Shown here piece by piece: positions 26,807-35,891 of a stretch of 64,000 nt of DNA (positions are counted from its first letter, which is position 1; the number at the start of each line of letters is the position of its first letter). The position numbers and the translations under genes were made by a program. Source of the DNA: Pseudomonas graminis. GTDB taxonomy: Bacteria; Pseudomonadota; Gammaproteobacteria; Pseudomonadales; Pseudomonadaceae. The DNA is taken from assembly GCF_013201545.1 (NCBI RefSeq), contig NZ_CP053746.1:496001-560000 (forward strand). Reading direction: 5' to 3'. The notes beneath the pieces are model-generated. The model was given only the letters and a program-made list of their open reading frames with translations. It was not told the DNA's origin and did no database searches.

Positions 26807-26836
26807 AAAAAACCCACCGATTGGTGGGTTTTTTTT
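26807..26836. terminator. Bidirectional terminator between ttgC and pcaD
   Basis: Stem AAAAAACCCACC / GGTGGGTTTTTT with loop GATT and two further T residues. The A-run gives a U-run on the minus strand, so it can end both ttgABC and the pca operon. Confidence 0.9.
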
Positions 26837-26875
26837 GCCTGTTTTCCAGGCTGTTTCAAGCAAAGGCCACAGCGG

Positions 26876-27664
26876 TTACGCCAACAAAAACTCCGTCACA
26901 CGCAGTGCAAAGACTTCACCCAGTTCAACGCTGGACAGGTGCGCGGCGTAATAGTCGGAGAGTTCGCTGCCGTGGATGTGGTTCTGCAGAAAGTGCCCGT
27001 CCGCCACCGTGGTGACGGCGTCATGGCTGCCGCAGATGATCAGCGTGGGCACGGTGATCGAACCGACTTCCTTGCGCAGATCCGCATCCCGAACGGCAGC
27101 GCAGCAGGCGGCATAACCCAGCGGAGAAGTTGCCGCCAGCACGTCGGTGATGGGCGTGACTTTATCGGGGTGCTGGCTGACAAAGCCGGGGGTGAACCAA
27201 CGCCCTACGGCGCCAGCGCCCATCTCCGTCATTGCCCGTTTGCCGCCCTTCTCCACCTGCGCAATGCGCGGCGCCCACGTTTCCGAATCGCCGATCTTTG
27301 CTGCGGTGTTGCACAGAATCAGCTTGTGCAGCCGGTCGTTGCCGTGGATGCCCAGCCACTGCCCGATGAGGCCTCCCATGGACAATCCGCAGAAATGCGC
27401 GCGGTCGATTTTCAACGCATCAAGCAGCGCCAGCACGTCTCGTCCCAGCTGTTCGATGGTGTAAGGCCCTTGGGTGACGAGGGACTGACCGTGGCCGCGG
27501 GTGTCGTAACGCACGACGCGGAATGACTTGCTCAGCGCCGGAATCTGCGCGTCCCACATATGCAGGTCAGTGCCCAGCGAGTTGGACAGCACCAGCACCG
27601 GCGCAGACTCCGGGCCGTCGATTTGATAATGCAGTTCACCGTCTTCGAGTTGTACGAACGCCAT
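26876..27664 (-). CDS. pcaD: 3-oxoadipate enol-lactonase
   Basis: 262 residues from the ATG at 27664 (GGAG upstream; the open frame runs further up). Alpha/beta hydrolase with oxyanion region SNSLGTDLHMWD, nucleophile Ser in CGLSMGGLIG, Asp in CGSHDAVTT and catalytic His in YYAAHLSSVE. It hydrolyses beta-ketoadipate enol-lactone to beta-ketoadipate in the protocatechuate and catechol pathways. Last gene of the pca operon here. It follows pcaT with only 87 bases between, where pcaB is expected in related genomes. Confidence 0.92.
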   Translation of the reverse strand: MAFVQLEDGELHYQIDGPESAPVLVLSNSLGTDLHMWDAQIPALSKSFRVVRYDTRGHGQSLVTQGPYTIEQLGRDVLALLDALKIDRAHFCGLSMGGLIGQWLGIHGNDRLHKLILCNTAAKIGDSETWAPRIAQVEKGGKRAMTEMGAGAVGRWFTPGFVSQHPDKVTPITDVLAATSPLGYAACCAAVRDADLRKEVGSITVPTLIICGSHDAVTTVADGHFLQNHIHGSELSDYYAAHLSSVELGEVFALRVTEFLLA

Positions 27665-27751
27665 GGCAGTCGCTCCGTGAAACACGTGGAATAAGTGTGA
27701 TGAACGTGGACAGCTCGCGCCGTGCAAAGACGCGGGCTCCAAGGTCCGGGA

Positions 27752-29041
27752 TCAGTGATCTTCGTGCAGGTAAGCAGGCTTCTTCGGCAGTCGCAGGCTG
27801 AACAGGAAAGCAATCGCCATCATTGCAGTCACGTACCAGTAGAAGGTGTTTTCCATGCCCATGTTCTTAAGACCCAAGGCCACGTATTCCGCCGAGCCGC
27901 CGAAAATCGCATTCGCCACGGCATAGGCCAGGCCGACGCCCAGCGCCCGAACCTGAACCGGGAACATCTCGGCTTTCACCAGGCCGCTGATGGAGGTGTA
28001 GAAACTGACGATCGCCAGGGCCAGGGTGATCAGCACGAAGGCGATGATCGGGCTGGTGGTGGTTTTCAAGGTCAGCAGCAGCGGCACCGTGCACAGCGTG
28101 CCCAGCCCGCCGAACCACAGCATCGAAGCGCGACGGCCGATTTTGTCGGCGAGCATGCCGAACACCGGCTGCATGCACATGTACAGGAACAGCGCGCCGG
28201 TCATGATATAGCTCGCGACCTTGGCATCCATGTGCACGGTGTTCACCAGGTATTTCTGCATGTACGTGGTGAAGGTGTAGAAAATCAGCGAGCCACCGGC
28301 GGTGTAGCCCAGCACGGTGATGAACGCCGCTTTGTGATCGCGGAACAGGGCAGACATGCTGCCCGCGTCCTTGTTCTGACGCACTTCAGCGGTGGTGGTT
28401 TCTTTCAGCGACCGGCGCAGCACCAGCGAAATCACCGCCGCCACCGCACCGACCACGAATGGAATCCGCCAGCCGTAGGCTTTGAGCTCATCGGCGCTGA
28501 GAAACTGCTGCAGGATGACCACGGTCAGCACGGCCAACAGCTGGCCGCCAATCAGCGTCACGTACTGAAACGAAGCGAAAAACCCGCGCTGCCCCCGCAA
28601 CGCGACTTCGCTCATGTACGTGGCCGTGGTGCCGTATTCGCCGCCCACCGACAGGCCCTGGAACAGGCGCGCCATCAACAACAGAAACGGCGCCCAGGCA
28701 CCGATCGACGCGTAAGTGGGCAGACAGGCAATGACCAGCGAGCCCGCGCACATCATCAGCACGGAAATCATCATCGAGTTCTTGCGGCCGTGCTTGTCGG
28801 CCACGCGACCGAACAGCCAGCCGCCGATGGGACGCATCAGAAAGCCTGCGGCGAAGACGCCCGCGGTGTTGAGCAGTTGAACGGTCGGGTCGTCGGAAGG
28901 AAAAAACGCAGGCGCGAAATAGATGGCGCAGAAGGCGTAGACGTAGAAGTCGAACCATTCGACGAGGTTGCCCGATGAGGCCCCGACGATGGCGAAGATC
29001 CGCTTGCGCCGTTCTTCGCCGGTGTAGTGAGTCGTTGTCAT
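27752..29041 (-). CDS. pcaT: MHS-family transporter of the pca operon (PcaT-like)
   Basis: 429 residues from the ATG at 29041 (GGGGAG upstream). Twelve helices. MHS motifs are [62 protein letters not shown] and [14 protein letters not shown]. In P. putida and P. aeruginosa the gene at this operon position is pcaT, proposed to import dicarboxylates such as beta-ketoadipate. It is related to the permease at 8778-10100 but belongs to a different transcription unit. Confidence 0.85.
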   Translation of the reverse strand: MTTTHYTGEERRKRIFAIVGASSGNLVEWFDFYVYAFCAIYFAPAFFPSDDPTVQLLNTAGVFAAGFLMRPIGGWLFGRVADKHGRKNSMMISVLMMCAGSLVIACLPTYASIGAWAPFLLLMARLFQGLSVGGEYGTTATYMSEVALRGQRGFFASFQYVTLIGGQLLAVLTVVILQQFLSADELKAYGWRIPFVVGAVAAVISLVLRRSLKETTTAEVRQNKDAGSMSALFRDHKAAFITVLGYTAGGSLIFYTFTTYMQKYLVNTVHMDAKVASYIMTGALFLYMCMQPVFGMLADKIGRRASMLWFGGLGTLCTVPLLLTLKTTTSPIIAFVLITLALAIVSFYTSISGLVKAEMFPVQVRALGVGLAYAVANAIFGGSAEYVALGLKNMGMENTFYWYVTAMMAIAFLFSLRLPKKPAYLHEDH

Positions 29042-29210
29042 TATTATCTCCCCAGGTGTTAGTAAGGTCAGCCAGTCTAAGACATAACCTGCAACATTTA
29101 GACTTAAGCAGTAACGTTTCGACATCACAAGGACAACCACCCAAGTCAGCAAGTTGCCCCTTTCGCAGAGGCAAACGATGACTCGGGTGGTTGATTCCCA
29201 AGAAGGTCGT

Positions 29211-30413
29211 TTAGCGCGCTATCGCAAGGGCCAGGCCTTGCCCCACGCCAACGCACATCGTGGCCAGCGCTTTGCTGCCGCCGGTTTTCTCCAGCTGATG
29301 CAACGCCGTCAGCACCAGCCGCGTGCCGCTCATGCCGAGCGGATGTCCCAGCGAAATCGAGCCTCCATTGGGATTGACCTTCGGCGAGTCGTCGGCGATG
29401 CCCAGCTCACGCATGACCGCCAGGCCTTGGCTGGCGAACGCTTCGTTGAGCTCGATGACGTCGAAATCACTGACCGCCAGACCCAGTCGTGCCACCAGCT
29501 TGCGCACCGCCGGGACCGGGCCGATGCCCATGACGCGAGGCTCAACGCCGGCACTGGCCATCCCCAGCACGCGAGCGCGCGGCGTCAGGCCGTGCTTCTT
29601 GACGGCTTCGGCGGACGCTAGAATCATCGCCGCCGCGCCGTCGTTCAGGCCTGCGGCGTTGCCGGCCGTGACCGTTTTGCCAGGCCCGTTGACCGGCTTC
29701 AGCTTGGCGAGCGCTTCAAGGCTGGTGTCGGCACGGGGGTGCTCGTCGATGTCGACGACGGTCTCGCCTTTTTTGTGGGCGATGCGCACGGGCACGATCT
29801 CCTCGACGAAGAAGCCCGCGGCCTGAGCCGCGGCCGTGCGCTGCTGGCTGCGCAGGGCAAACGCGTCCTGATCCTCCCGGGAGATGCCGAAATCCTCAGC
29901 GACGTTGTCGCCGGTCTGCGGCATGCTCTCAACGCCGTACTGGTCTTTCATGTGCGGATTGACGAAGCGCCAGCCCAGGGTGGTGTCTTCCAGCTTCTGC
30001 CCGCGGCCGAATGCCGTGTCGGCCTTGCCCATCACAAACGGCGCGCGGGACATGGACTCGACGCCGCCGGCAATGGCCAGCTCCATTTCACCGCAGGCGA
30101 TGGCACGGAACGCAGAACCCACCGCGTCCATGCCTGAAGCGCACAAGCGATTAAGGGTCACGCCCGGCACAGTGGCTGGCAACCCGGCCAACAGCGCCGC
30201 CATGCGTGCGACGTTGCGGTTGTCTTCACCGGCCTGATTGGCGCAGCCGAGAAATACTTCGTCGAGCTCATTCCAGTTGACCGACGGGTTGCGCGCCATC
30301 AGGGCCTTGATCGGCAACGCGGCCAGGTCATCCGCCCGAACGGTCGCTAGGGCGCCGCCAAAACGGCCGATAGGGGTGCGAATCGCGTCGCAGATAAATA
30401 CGTCGCGCATCAT
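29211..30413 (-). CDS. pcaF: 3-oxoadipyl-CoA thiolase
   Basis: 400 residues. Thiolase family with acyl-accepting Cys91 in [10 protein letters not shown], catalytic His in [14 protein letters not shown] and second Cys in [24 protein letters not shown] is also typical. It cleaves beta-ketoadipyl-CoA to succinyl-CoA and acetyl-CoA, the last step of the beta-ketoadipate pathway. The ATG at 30413 overlaps the pcaJ stop (ATGA); a second ATG follows directly. Confidence 0.95.
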   Translation of the reverse strand: MMRDVFICDAIRTPIGRFGGALATVRADDLAALPIKALMARNPSVNWNELDEVFLGCANQAGEDNRNVARMAALLAGLPATVPGVTLNRLCASGMDAVGSAFRAIACGEMELAIAGGVESMSRAPFVMGKADTAFGRGQKLEDTTLGWRFVNPHMKDQYGVESMPQTGDNVAEDFGISREDQDAFALRSQQRTAAAQAAGFFVEEIVPVRIAHKKGETVVDIDEHPRADTSLEALAKLKPVNGPGKTVTAGNAAGLNDGAAAMILASAEAVKKHGLTPRARVLGMASAGVEPRVMGIGPVPAVRKLVARLGLAVSDFDVIELNEAFASQGLAVMRELGIADDSPKVNPNGGSISLGHPLGMSGTRLVLTALHQLEKTGGSKALATMCVGVGQGLALAIAR

Positions 30414-31189
30414 GCTTCTCCCGGGGCCTGGCCATGGGCGGCAGCGGTCCGCGCCTCCAGATCACGCAACGCGGTCAGTTCGTACGCGGTAGGCGCGTCG
30501 GATTGCACGACCGTGTCGGCAAAGCGCAGGTCCCAACCGGTGGCGGCGATCACCTGCTCGCGGGTCACGCCGGGATGCAGCGTGGTCACGACGAATTCGT
30601 GGGTGCCCTCCTCCGGCTCCATGATGCACAGGTCGGTGATGATGCCGACCGGCCCGGCACCCGGCAGGCCGAGGCGTTTTCGGGAGTCGCCCCCTTCGCC
30701 GTGGCCGACCGAGGTCAGGAAGTCCAGCGTGTTGACGAATGTCCGTGGCGACTGCTTGAGGATGATCAGCACTTCTTTGGCCGACCCTGCAATTTCCGGC
30801 GCGCCCCCCGCACCCGGCAGGCGCACCTTCGGGTGGTGATAATCGCCGACGACAGTGGTGTTGATGTTGCCGAAACGGTCGACCTGGGCCGCGCCAAGAA
30901 AACCGACATCGACACGCCCGCCCTGCAGCCAGTAACGGAATATCTCGCTGGTGGACACCACGGTGTCAGCGGTTTCCGCCAGCTCGCCGTCACCGATGGA
31001 CAGCGGCAGCACGTCTGGCTTCGCGCCGATTGGCCCTGATTCGTAAATCAGTACGACGTCAGGTGAGGAAGTGAGGCGCGCCAGATTGGCCGCTTTCGAG
31101 GGCAGACCGATGCCGACAAAGCACACAGCGCCGTTTTTCAACCGGCGCGCGGCGGCGACGGTCATCATTTCGCTGGTGGAATAGCTCAC
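30410..31189 (-). CDS. pcaJ: 3-oxoadipate CoA-transferase subunit B
   Basis: 259 residues. Family I CoA-transferase beta subunit with the catalytic Glu in [10 protein letters not shown], plus [21 protein letters not shown]. The size and sequence match the 259-residue P. aeruginosa type rather than the shorter P. putida PcaJ. Together with PcaI it moves CoA from succinyl-CoA to beta-ketoadipate. It overlaps pcaI by 4 bases and pcaF by 4 bases. Confidence 0.92.
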   Translation of the reverse strand: MSYSTSEMMTVAAARRLKNGAVCFVGIGLPSKAANLARLTSSPDVVLIYESGPIGAKPDVLPLSIGDGELAETADTVVSTSEIFRYWLQGGRVDVGFLGAAQVDRFGNINTTVVGDYHHPKVRLPGAGGAPEIAGSAKEVLIILKQSPRTFVNTLDFLTSVGHGEGGDSRKRLGLPGAGPVGIITDLCIMEPEEGTHEFVVTTLHPGVTREQVIAATGWDLRFADTVVQSDAPTAYELTALRDLEARTAAAHGQAPGEA

Positions 31190-32046
31190 TGGTTAGTCTC
31201 CGCCACGTGGGCCAGCTTGTTCTTGAACTCGCCGAAATCCCGGGTGCCATGGATGTATGCGTCGATCCAGTCGGTAAACGCCTCACGGTCGCGGGCGATG
31301 GCGTCCCATGCCTGATAGAAACGGTTATCGCGTTCGTAGTAACCGTGGGCGTAGGAAGGATGCGCCCCGCCCGGCACGACGCAAACGGCACTCAGCGCCC
31401 AGGTTGGCAGCACGCAGGCGTTCATCGGCGCCTCGAGGTCATCGACAATTTCCTCGACCGTGACGATGCAGCGTCTGGCCGCCAACGCTGCCTCTTTCTG
31501 TACCCCGAGAATGCCCCACAGCAGCACGTTGCCTTTGCGGTCGGCTTTCTGCGCGTGGATCACCGTGACGTCGGGGCGTACCGCGGGCACCGCCGCCAGC
31601 ACTTCTCCGGTGAACGGGCACGTGACGGATTTGATCAGCGGGTTCACCTTCGGCAGATCGGAACCGGCATACGCCCGCAGCACCGCGAACGGCAGGCCCG
31701 ACGCGCCCGCCACGTACGCGTTGGCGAGGTCGGCGTGGCTGTGTTCTTCAATCTCCATGGGCTGCGGCCATTGCCGTTCGACGGCATCACGAAGCCGATG
31801 CAACGAGCCAACCCCGGGGTTACCGCCCCACGAGAAAATCAGCCGTTTCGCACAGCCTGCGCCGATCAACTGGTCATAGATCAGATCGGGCGTCATGCGC
31901 ACCAGCGTCAGATCTTTCTTCTTCTGACGGATGAGTTCATGGCCAGCCGCTGTAGGAATCAGGTGGGTAAAGCCTTCCAGTGCAACGATGTCGCCATCGT
32001 TGACGAACTGCTTCACAGCCTCGTGGAGGGAAAGAATTGCAGCCAT
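31186..32046 (-). CDS. pcaI: 3-oxoadipate CoA-transferase subunit A
   Basis: 286 residues from the ATG at 32046, preceded by TGGAGC. Glutaconate-type CoA-transferase alpha subunit (LHEAVKQFVNDGDIVALEGFTHLIP, AGCAKRLIFSWGGNPGVGSLHRLRDAVE, HAQKADRKGNVLLWG). First structural gene of the operon. A PcaR-like box lies about 105 bases upstream at 32152-32166. Confidence 0.92.
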   Translation of the reverse strand: MAAILSLHEAVKQFVNDGDIVALEGFTHLIPTAAGHELIRQKKKDLTLVRMTPDLIYDQLIGAGCAKRLIFSWGGNPGVGSLHRLRDAVERQWPQPMEIEEHSHADLANAYVAGASGLPFAVLRAYAGSDLPKVNPLIKSVTCPFTGEVLAAVPAVRPDVTVIHAQKADRKGNVLLWGILGVQKEAALAARRCIVTVEEIVDDLEAPMNACVLPTWALSAVCVVPGGAHPSYAHGYYERDNRFYQAWDAIARDREAFTDWIDAYIHGTRDFGEFKNKLAHVAETNQ

Positions 32047-32151
32047 GGGGTGCTCCAGGTTCACACTCGGTTGCCATACCCTTGTCGGCTTGGCGTTGAG
32101 AATGAGGTTATGCCTGGGCAAAGGACGGGACAATCCGATAACCGACTAAGT

Positions 32152-32166
32152 GTTCGATCACCGAAC
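32152..32166 (-). promoter_or_regulatory. PcaR-like box upstream of pcaI
   Basis: On the minus strand this reads GTTCGGTGATCGAAC, a near-perfect palindrome. It differs at three positions from the 15-base PcaR box GTTCGATAATCGCAC that I recall for P. putida pcaI. It lies in the 167-base gap between pcaR and pcaI. Confidence 0.6.
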
Positions 32167-32213
32167 GGTTAGTGGAGACCGGAGCCAGCTACGGTCTCAC
32201 CGCTTTATAGCCG

Positions 32214-33056
32214 TCAGGTAAACAGCTGCGTGCTCAGGTCACGGCTGGCATTCAGCATGATCGGCAAAAACTTCTGCTCCAGGTCATTGCGCGCCACTCG
32301 GCCTGCACTGGTGCTGACATTAAGCGCCGCGAGCACCTGACCCGATGCGTCGTAGACCGGCACGGCAATGGAACGCAAACCCTGCTCCAGTTCCTGATCG
32401 ACAATGCACCAGCCCTGCTGCCGCACTTGCTGCAGGCATTCGAGCAAGGCCTCGGGGGTGCGCAAGGTGCGACTGGTTTTGGGTTGCAGATCCACGTGGG
32501 CGAGGTATTCCTGCAACGACACATCGTCCAGCGCTGCCAGCAGAATCCTGCCCATGGACGTGCAGTAAGCCGGCAAACGCCCGCCCACCGCCAGATCCAC
32601 GGAGATCAGTCGCTGAGTCGTGGCCGAGCGCGCAATGTAAAGAATGTCGTCGCCTTCCAGCGTGGCCATGTTGCAGGCTTCGTGCAGCTGATCACTCATG
32701 CGGTCCAGATACGGCTGCGACGAAACCGCCAGGGGTGTGGACGACAGATACGCATGGCCGAGCGTCAGTACTTTAGGCAGCAGCGAGTACGTGCGCCCGT
32801 CCGTGGTGGCGTAACCCAGTTTGATCAGTGTGTGCAGGCAACGACGGACCGCGGCCCTGGGAATTTCCGTGCGGTGGCTGATCTGGGCGATGGTCAGGTG
32901 CCGCTTGCGCTCCTGGAACGCTTGAATGACGGCCAACCCGCGCGCCAGCGAGGTCATGAAGTCCGGATCACCGGTGAGCGCCTGAATCCTTTTAGCAGGG
33001 GACGCAACAATCGGCGGCGCAAGTGACGTGAAAGAATTACGCAATTGGTCGTTCAT
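32214..33056 (-). CDS. pcaR: IclR family regulator PcaR
   Basis: 280 residues from the ATG at 33056 (weak ribosome site; the frame is open to 33128). IclR layout: winged helix-turn-helix (LARGLAVIQAFQERKRHLTIAQISHRTEIPRAAVRRCL) then effector domain (LAVGGRLPAYCTSMGRILLAAL, GWCIVDQELEQGLRSIAVPVYD). PcaR activates pca genes with beta-ketoadipate as inducer. It is in the same direction as pcaI, with a PcaR-like box between them and another pair upstream of its own start. Confidence 0.9.
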   Translation of the reverse strand: MNDQLRNSFTSLAPPIVASPAKRIQALTGDPDFMTSLARGLAVIQAFQERKRHLTIAQISHRTEIPRAAVRRCLHTLIKLGYATTDGRTYSLLPKVLTLGHAYLSSTPLAVSSQPYLDRMSDQLHEACNMATLEGDDILYIARSATTQRLISVDLAVGGRLPAYCTSMGRILLAALDDVSLQEYLAHVDLQPKTSRTLRTPEALLECLQQVRQQGWCIVDQELEQGLRSIAVPVYDASGQVLAALNVSTSAGRVARNDLEQKFLPIMLNASRDLSTQLFT

Positions 33057-33137
33057 GCTGACACCGTTCGTCGTGGCCGCGGAAGCCTTGTAGACCGCCA
33101 CTCTCGCCTGTTTCCAGAGCCACGGCAAGTGAGCTTT

Positions 33138-33171
33138 GGGCGATTATCGAACGAGTGGCCGATAATCGCAA
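33138..33171. promoter_or_regulatory. Double PcaR-like box upstream of pcaR
   Basis: GCGATTATCG (33140-33149) and CGATAATCGC (33160-33169) form a perfect 10+10 inverted repeat with a 10-base spacer. Read on the minus strand, 33152-33138 is GTTCGATAATCGCCC, two mismatches or fewer from the remembered PcaR box; 33157-33171 on the plus strand is a second, weaker match. Suggests autoregulation of pcaR, and possible control of the plus-strand promoter that follows at 33172. Confidence 0.65.
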
Positions 33172-33198
33172 TTGACCGGCCGCACCGTTGCTTATACC
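33172..33198 (+). promoter_or_regulatory. Candidate sigma-70 promoter for a small RNA
   Basis: TTGACC at 33172-33177 and TATACC at 33193-33198 are good hexamers, but the spacing of 15 bases is short. It points away from pcaR toward the terminator at 33261. A start near 33205 is expected. Confidence 0.4.
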
Positions 33199-33204
33199 TT
33201 TCAC

Positions 33205-33292
33205 CCTGCCATGAGGCTTCTTTGGATTACTGGTCAGGTACCCACTGAGAAGTCCCGGGCACGGCCTTGCTAACCGCAAGGCCGTTTTGTTT
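33205..33292 (+). ncRNA. Candidate small RNA with intrinsic terminator, divergent from pcaR
   Basis: No open frame explains the strong terminator at 33261-33292: stem ACGGCCTTGC / GCAAGGCCGT, loop TAACC, then TTTGTTT. The minus strand lacks a U-run, so it ends a plus-strand transcript. Upstream is a promoter-like pair at 33172. A second stem, GGCTTCT (33215-33221) with AGAAGTC (33248-33254), encloses a 26-base loop. A transcript of about 88 bases would consist of two stem-loops, as in Hfq-type regulatory RNAs. I cannot match it to a named Pseudomonas RNA. Confidence 0.5.
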
Positions 33293-33871
33293 CCGCCCTC
33301 CGCATTATCTGTAACCGAATAAGTACACATTTGCTATTCGCACCTTCATACCCGAGAATTTACGTCGCCAGAAAACTGCCTGTCGCGTTAAACATTTGAC
33401 TCACAAAGTTCTGACGTAAACCCGAGTCTGTAACTTAGGAACCTTCGTACATAAAAAAGGTATAAATCTTCCAATGTTCGACTGCGACACTCTCGACAGT
33501 TGACTCGCCTGCGCATCTTCGCGATAGTGACCGGCATTGAAGCTCCGGAACGCTATCGCGTGGTTTAATCCCCTCGCCCATTCGGCATGGATCCAAACTC
33601 ACGCAGGCATTGCCCGATTCGATCGCAATGTTCAGCGGCGGCAGGCCAATACCACGGTCATTTGCCATCCTGCAGACAATCAATAAAGAATGTTGCTACG
33701 ACAGTTTTGTCATTCCGGTGTACGTAGCCGCCCCTGTTTGAAGTGTGAATCATCTTGCGCAGCGCTCCTGCCCGATGGTTATTCCTGATCCGATACAGTG
33801 CGATCGTCAGGCCCGACACTTTCAGACTCGGCGTCAGCACCGGGATTAAACTCAACCGATCAGGTATTAAT
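33293..33871. other. Gene-poor AT-richer stretch
   Basis: No convincing intact gene. It holds the possible ankyrin-like remnant described separately (33435-33690, minus) and is richer in A and T than the flanks, notably around 33301-33470. Confidence 0.5.
33435..33690 (-). pseudogene. Possible decayed ankyrin-repeat gene fragment
   Basis: A minus-strand frame reads ANDRGIGLPPLNIAIESGNA, which resembles an ankyrin helix pair (G-x-x-P-L-x-x-A-I-x-x-G-N). Just upstream in another frame is FFIDCLQDGK followed by a stop. A single frameshift near 33665 would join them as ...LQDGK-NDRGIGLPPLNIAIESGN. No ribosome site or upstream start was found, and the rest is degenerate. The match is short, so chance is possible. 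Confidence 0.25.
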
Positions 33872-34069
33872 GTGACCAAAGATGAACTGCGCGCAGAATT
33901 AGAGCGCCAGGAACAACGTTACAAGGAAGTTTACGGCGGCGAAGTCACAACATACGCCGCTCAGCCCGAGCCAGAACGCAAGCCGTGGCGCAAACGGGCG
34001 AGCCTGCTCGATCAGGCTTTCAAGCAAGAACTGCAAAAGATGGAAGAAGAACTCAAGGAAGAGCCTTGA
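33872..34069 (+). CDS. Small conserved Pseudomonas protein (65 aa), coiled
   Basis: 65 residues from a GTG at 33872 with AGGT upstream; the frame is open from 33755 but the upstream part is not protein-like. The sequence ([20 protein letters not shown], then [29 protein letters not shown]) is highly charged and mostly helical. I recall near-identical hypothetical proteins in many Pseudomonas. Soluble, cytoplasmic, function unknown. Confidence 0.72.
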   Translation: MTKDELRAELERQEQRYKEVYGGEVTTYAAQPEPERKPWRKRASLLDQAFKQELQKMEEELKEEP

Positions 34070-34244
34070 GCAGGTGGCTTGCCTGTCGCTGACCCAGGCA
34101 GCCGACGGCGAACCCGCTGTTGCTTGAAAGACCGGGCTTAATAGATTCGACCCTGATTCAGGGGTGCTTCGCACCGTCATTCCGGACAGGAAGTCAACGG
34201 GCTGATGAGACAGAAATTGGGTTGCCGTTTGCTACCAATGATCC

Positions 34245-34269
34245 GCGCGCCTATCGCGCAGTTTTTTTT
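34245..34269 (+). terminator. Weak terminator-like hairpin before the phosphate transporter
   Basis: GCGCG (34245-34249) pairs with CGCGC (34255-34259), followed by AG and eight T residues. The stem is only 5 bases but all G-C. It could end the 65-residue gene transcript or attenuate the transporter gene, whose ATG is at 34314. Confidence 0.4.
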
Positions 34270-34313
34270 CTGTCATAATCCCGCCCCCTTAAGACCGGGT
34301 CAGAAAACCTTCC

Positions 34314-35786
34314 ATGATCGATCTATTCAGCGGACTGGATGCTTGGGTAATTGTGAGCCTGTTGCTCGCCCTGGCGTTTGTCCTCACCTTCGAGTTCATC
34401 AATGGCTTTCATGACACCGCCAACGCGGTGGCGACAGTCATTTACACCAAGGCCATGCCGCCCCATCTGGCAGTCTTTTTCTCGGGCGTGTTCAATTTCC
34501 TCGGGGTGCTCCTGGGTGGCGTCGGCGTGGCATATGCCATCGTCCATCTGCTGCCGGTCGAGTTATTGATCAACGTCAACACCGGTCATGGTCTGGCCAT
34601 GGTGTTCTCGCTGCTGGCTGCGGCCATCACCTGGAACCTCGGCACTTGGTACTTCGGTATCCCGGCGTCCAGCTCCCACACGTTGATCGGTTCGATTCTG
34701 GGTGTCGGTCTGGCCAATGCGCTGATCAACAACATCCCGCTGGGCGAAGGCGTGAACTGGCAGAAAGCGATCGACATCGGCGCTTCGCTGGTGTTTTCAC
34801 CACTGGCCGGTTTCATCGTGGCAGGTCTGGTGTTGTTGGGTCTCAAAGCCTGGCGTCCCCTGTCCAAGATGCACAAGACCCCGGAACAACGCCGCAAGCT
34901 CGATGACAAAAAACACCCTCCATTCTGGAATCGCCTCGTTCTGGTGATTTCCGCGATGGCGGTGAGCTTCGTGCACGGTTCCAATGATGGCCAGAAAGGC
35001 ATTGGTCTGATCATGCTGGTGCTCATCGGTATCGTCCCGGCGCAGTTCGTGCTGGACCTGAGCACCACGACCTACCAGATCGAACGCACCCGCGACGCGA
35101 CCCAGCACCTGAGCCAGTTTTACCAGCGCAACAACGCGACGCTGGGCGAGTACCTGGCACTGGGTAAATCAGCGGCGGGCGACTTGCCTGAGCGCTTCAG
35201 CTGCAACCCCGAGCAGACCGAGCCGACCATTGATGCGCTGTTGAACAACCTCAAGGGCGTCAATGACTACCACAGCCTCGCACCGGAGCGTCGCATCGAA
35301 GTGCGTCGTTACCTGCTGTGCCTGGACGACACGGCGCGCAAGGTCGGCAAGCTGCCGGCGCTGGATGCCCGTGAAAAATCGGATCTGGAGAAGCTGCGCA
35401 AGGACCTGACCGCCACCACTGAATACGCCCCGTTCTGGGTGATCTTCGCCGTTGCTCTGGCGCTGGGTATTGGCACCATGGTCGGCTGGAAACGTGTGGT
35501 GCTGACCATCGGCGAGAAGATCGGCAAGCAAGGCATGACCTACGCGCAGGGCATGTCCGCTCAGATCACCACCGCGAGCGCCATCGCGCTGGCCAACGTG
35601 TTCAGCCTGCCGGTTTCGACCACTCACATCCTGTCGTCCGGCGTGGCCGGGACCATGGTGGCGAACAAAAGCGGCCTGCAAGGCGGCACCGTACGTAACA
35701 TTCTGCTGGCGTGGGTGTTGACCCTGCCCGCCACGGTCGCGCTGTCGGCAGGGTTGTTCTGGCTGGCGTCCAAAGCGCTGGCCTGA
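34314..35786 (+). CDS. pitA: Low-affinity inorganic phosphate transporter, PitA family
   Basis: 490 residues. The two inverted Pit signatures are present: EFINGFHDTANAVATVIYTKAM near residue 27 and the second one near residue 220 (AVSFVHGSNDGQKGIGLIMLVL). About ten helices are split by a cytoplasmic domain (residues about 250-375), with PVSTTHILSSGVAGTM near the end. It imports metal-phosphate with protons. No phoU-like pit accessory gene lies next to it; a terminator follows. Confidence 0.92.
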   Translation: MIDLFSGLDAWVIVSLLLALAFVLTFEFINGFHDTANAVATVIYTKAMPPHLAVFFSGVFNFLGVLLGGVGVAYAIVHLLPVELLINVNTGHGLAMVFSLLAAAITWNLGTWYFGIPASSSHTLIGSILGVGLANALINNIPLGEGVNWQKAIDIGASLVFSPLAGFIVAGLVLLGLKAWRPLSKMHKTPEQRRKLDDKKHPPFWNRLVLVISAMAVSFVHGSNDGQKGIGLIMLVLIGIVPAQFVLDLSTTTYQIERTRDATQHLSQFYQRNNATLGEYLALGKSAAGDLPERFSCNPEQTEPTIDALLNNLKGVNDYHSLAPERRIEVRRYLLCLDDTARKVGKLPALDAREKSDLEKLRKDLTATTEYAPFWVIFAVALALGIGTMVGWKRVVLTIGEKIGKQGMTYAQGMSAQITTASAIALANVFSLPVSTTHILSSGVAGTMVANKSGLQGGTVRNILLAWVLTLPATVALSAGLFWLASKALA

Positions 35787-35811
35787 CCTGACTGCCCGGC
35801 ATGATCTGAAG

Positions 35812-35837
35812 AAGCCCATTCATTGAATGGGCTTTTT
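35812..35837 (+). terminator. Terminator after pitA
   Basis: AGCCCATTCA and TGAATGGGCT form a hairpin followed by TTTTTT, about 25 bases after the pitA stop. Confidence 0.85.
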
Positions 35838-35891
35838 TGTGGGTGCGAGATCAGCAAGGTGTTCGTCGGAATGAGCGTGTGGGCGAAGGTT

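Noticed and set aside
24802..26859. 685-codon open frame on the minus strand
   Set aside because: Antisense to the end of ttgB and all of ttgC, with no ribosome site or recognisable domain.
27665..27751. Remnant of pcaB between pcaT and pcaD
   Set aside because: I see no residue pattern of the lyase family in any frame of these 87 bases.
33658..33879. 73-codon minus-strand frame as a gene
   Set aside because: No ribosome site, and it overlaps the better 65-residue plus-strand gene. Only its last residues may belong to the ankyrin-like remnant.
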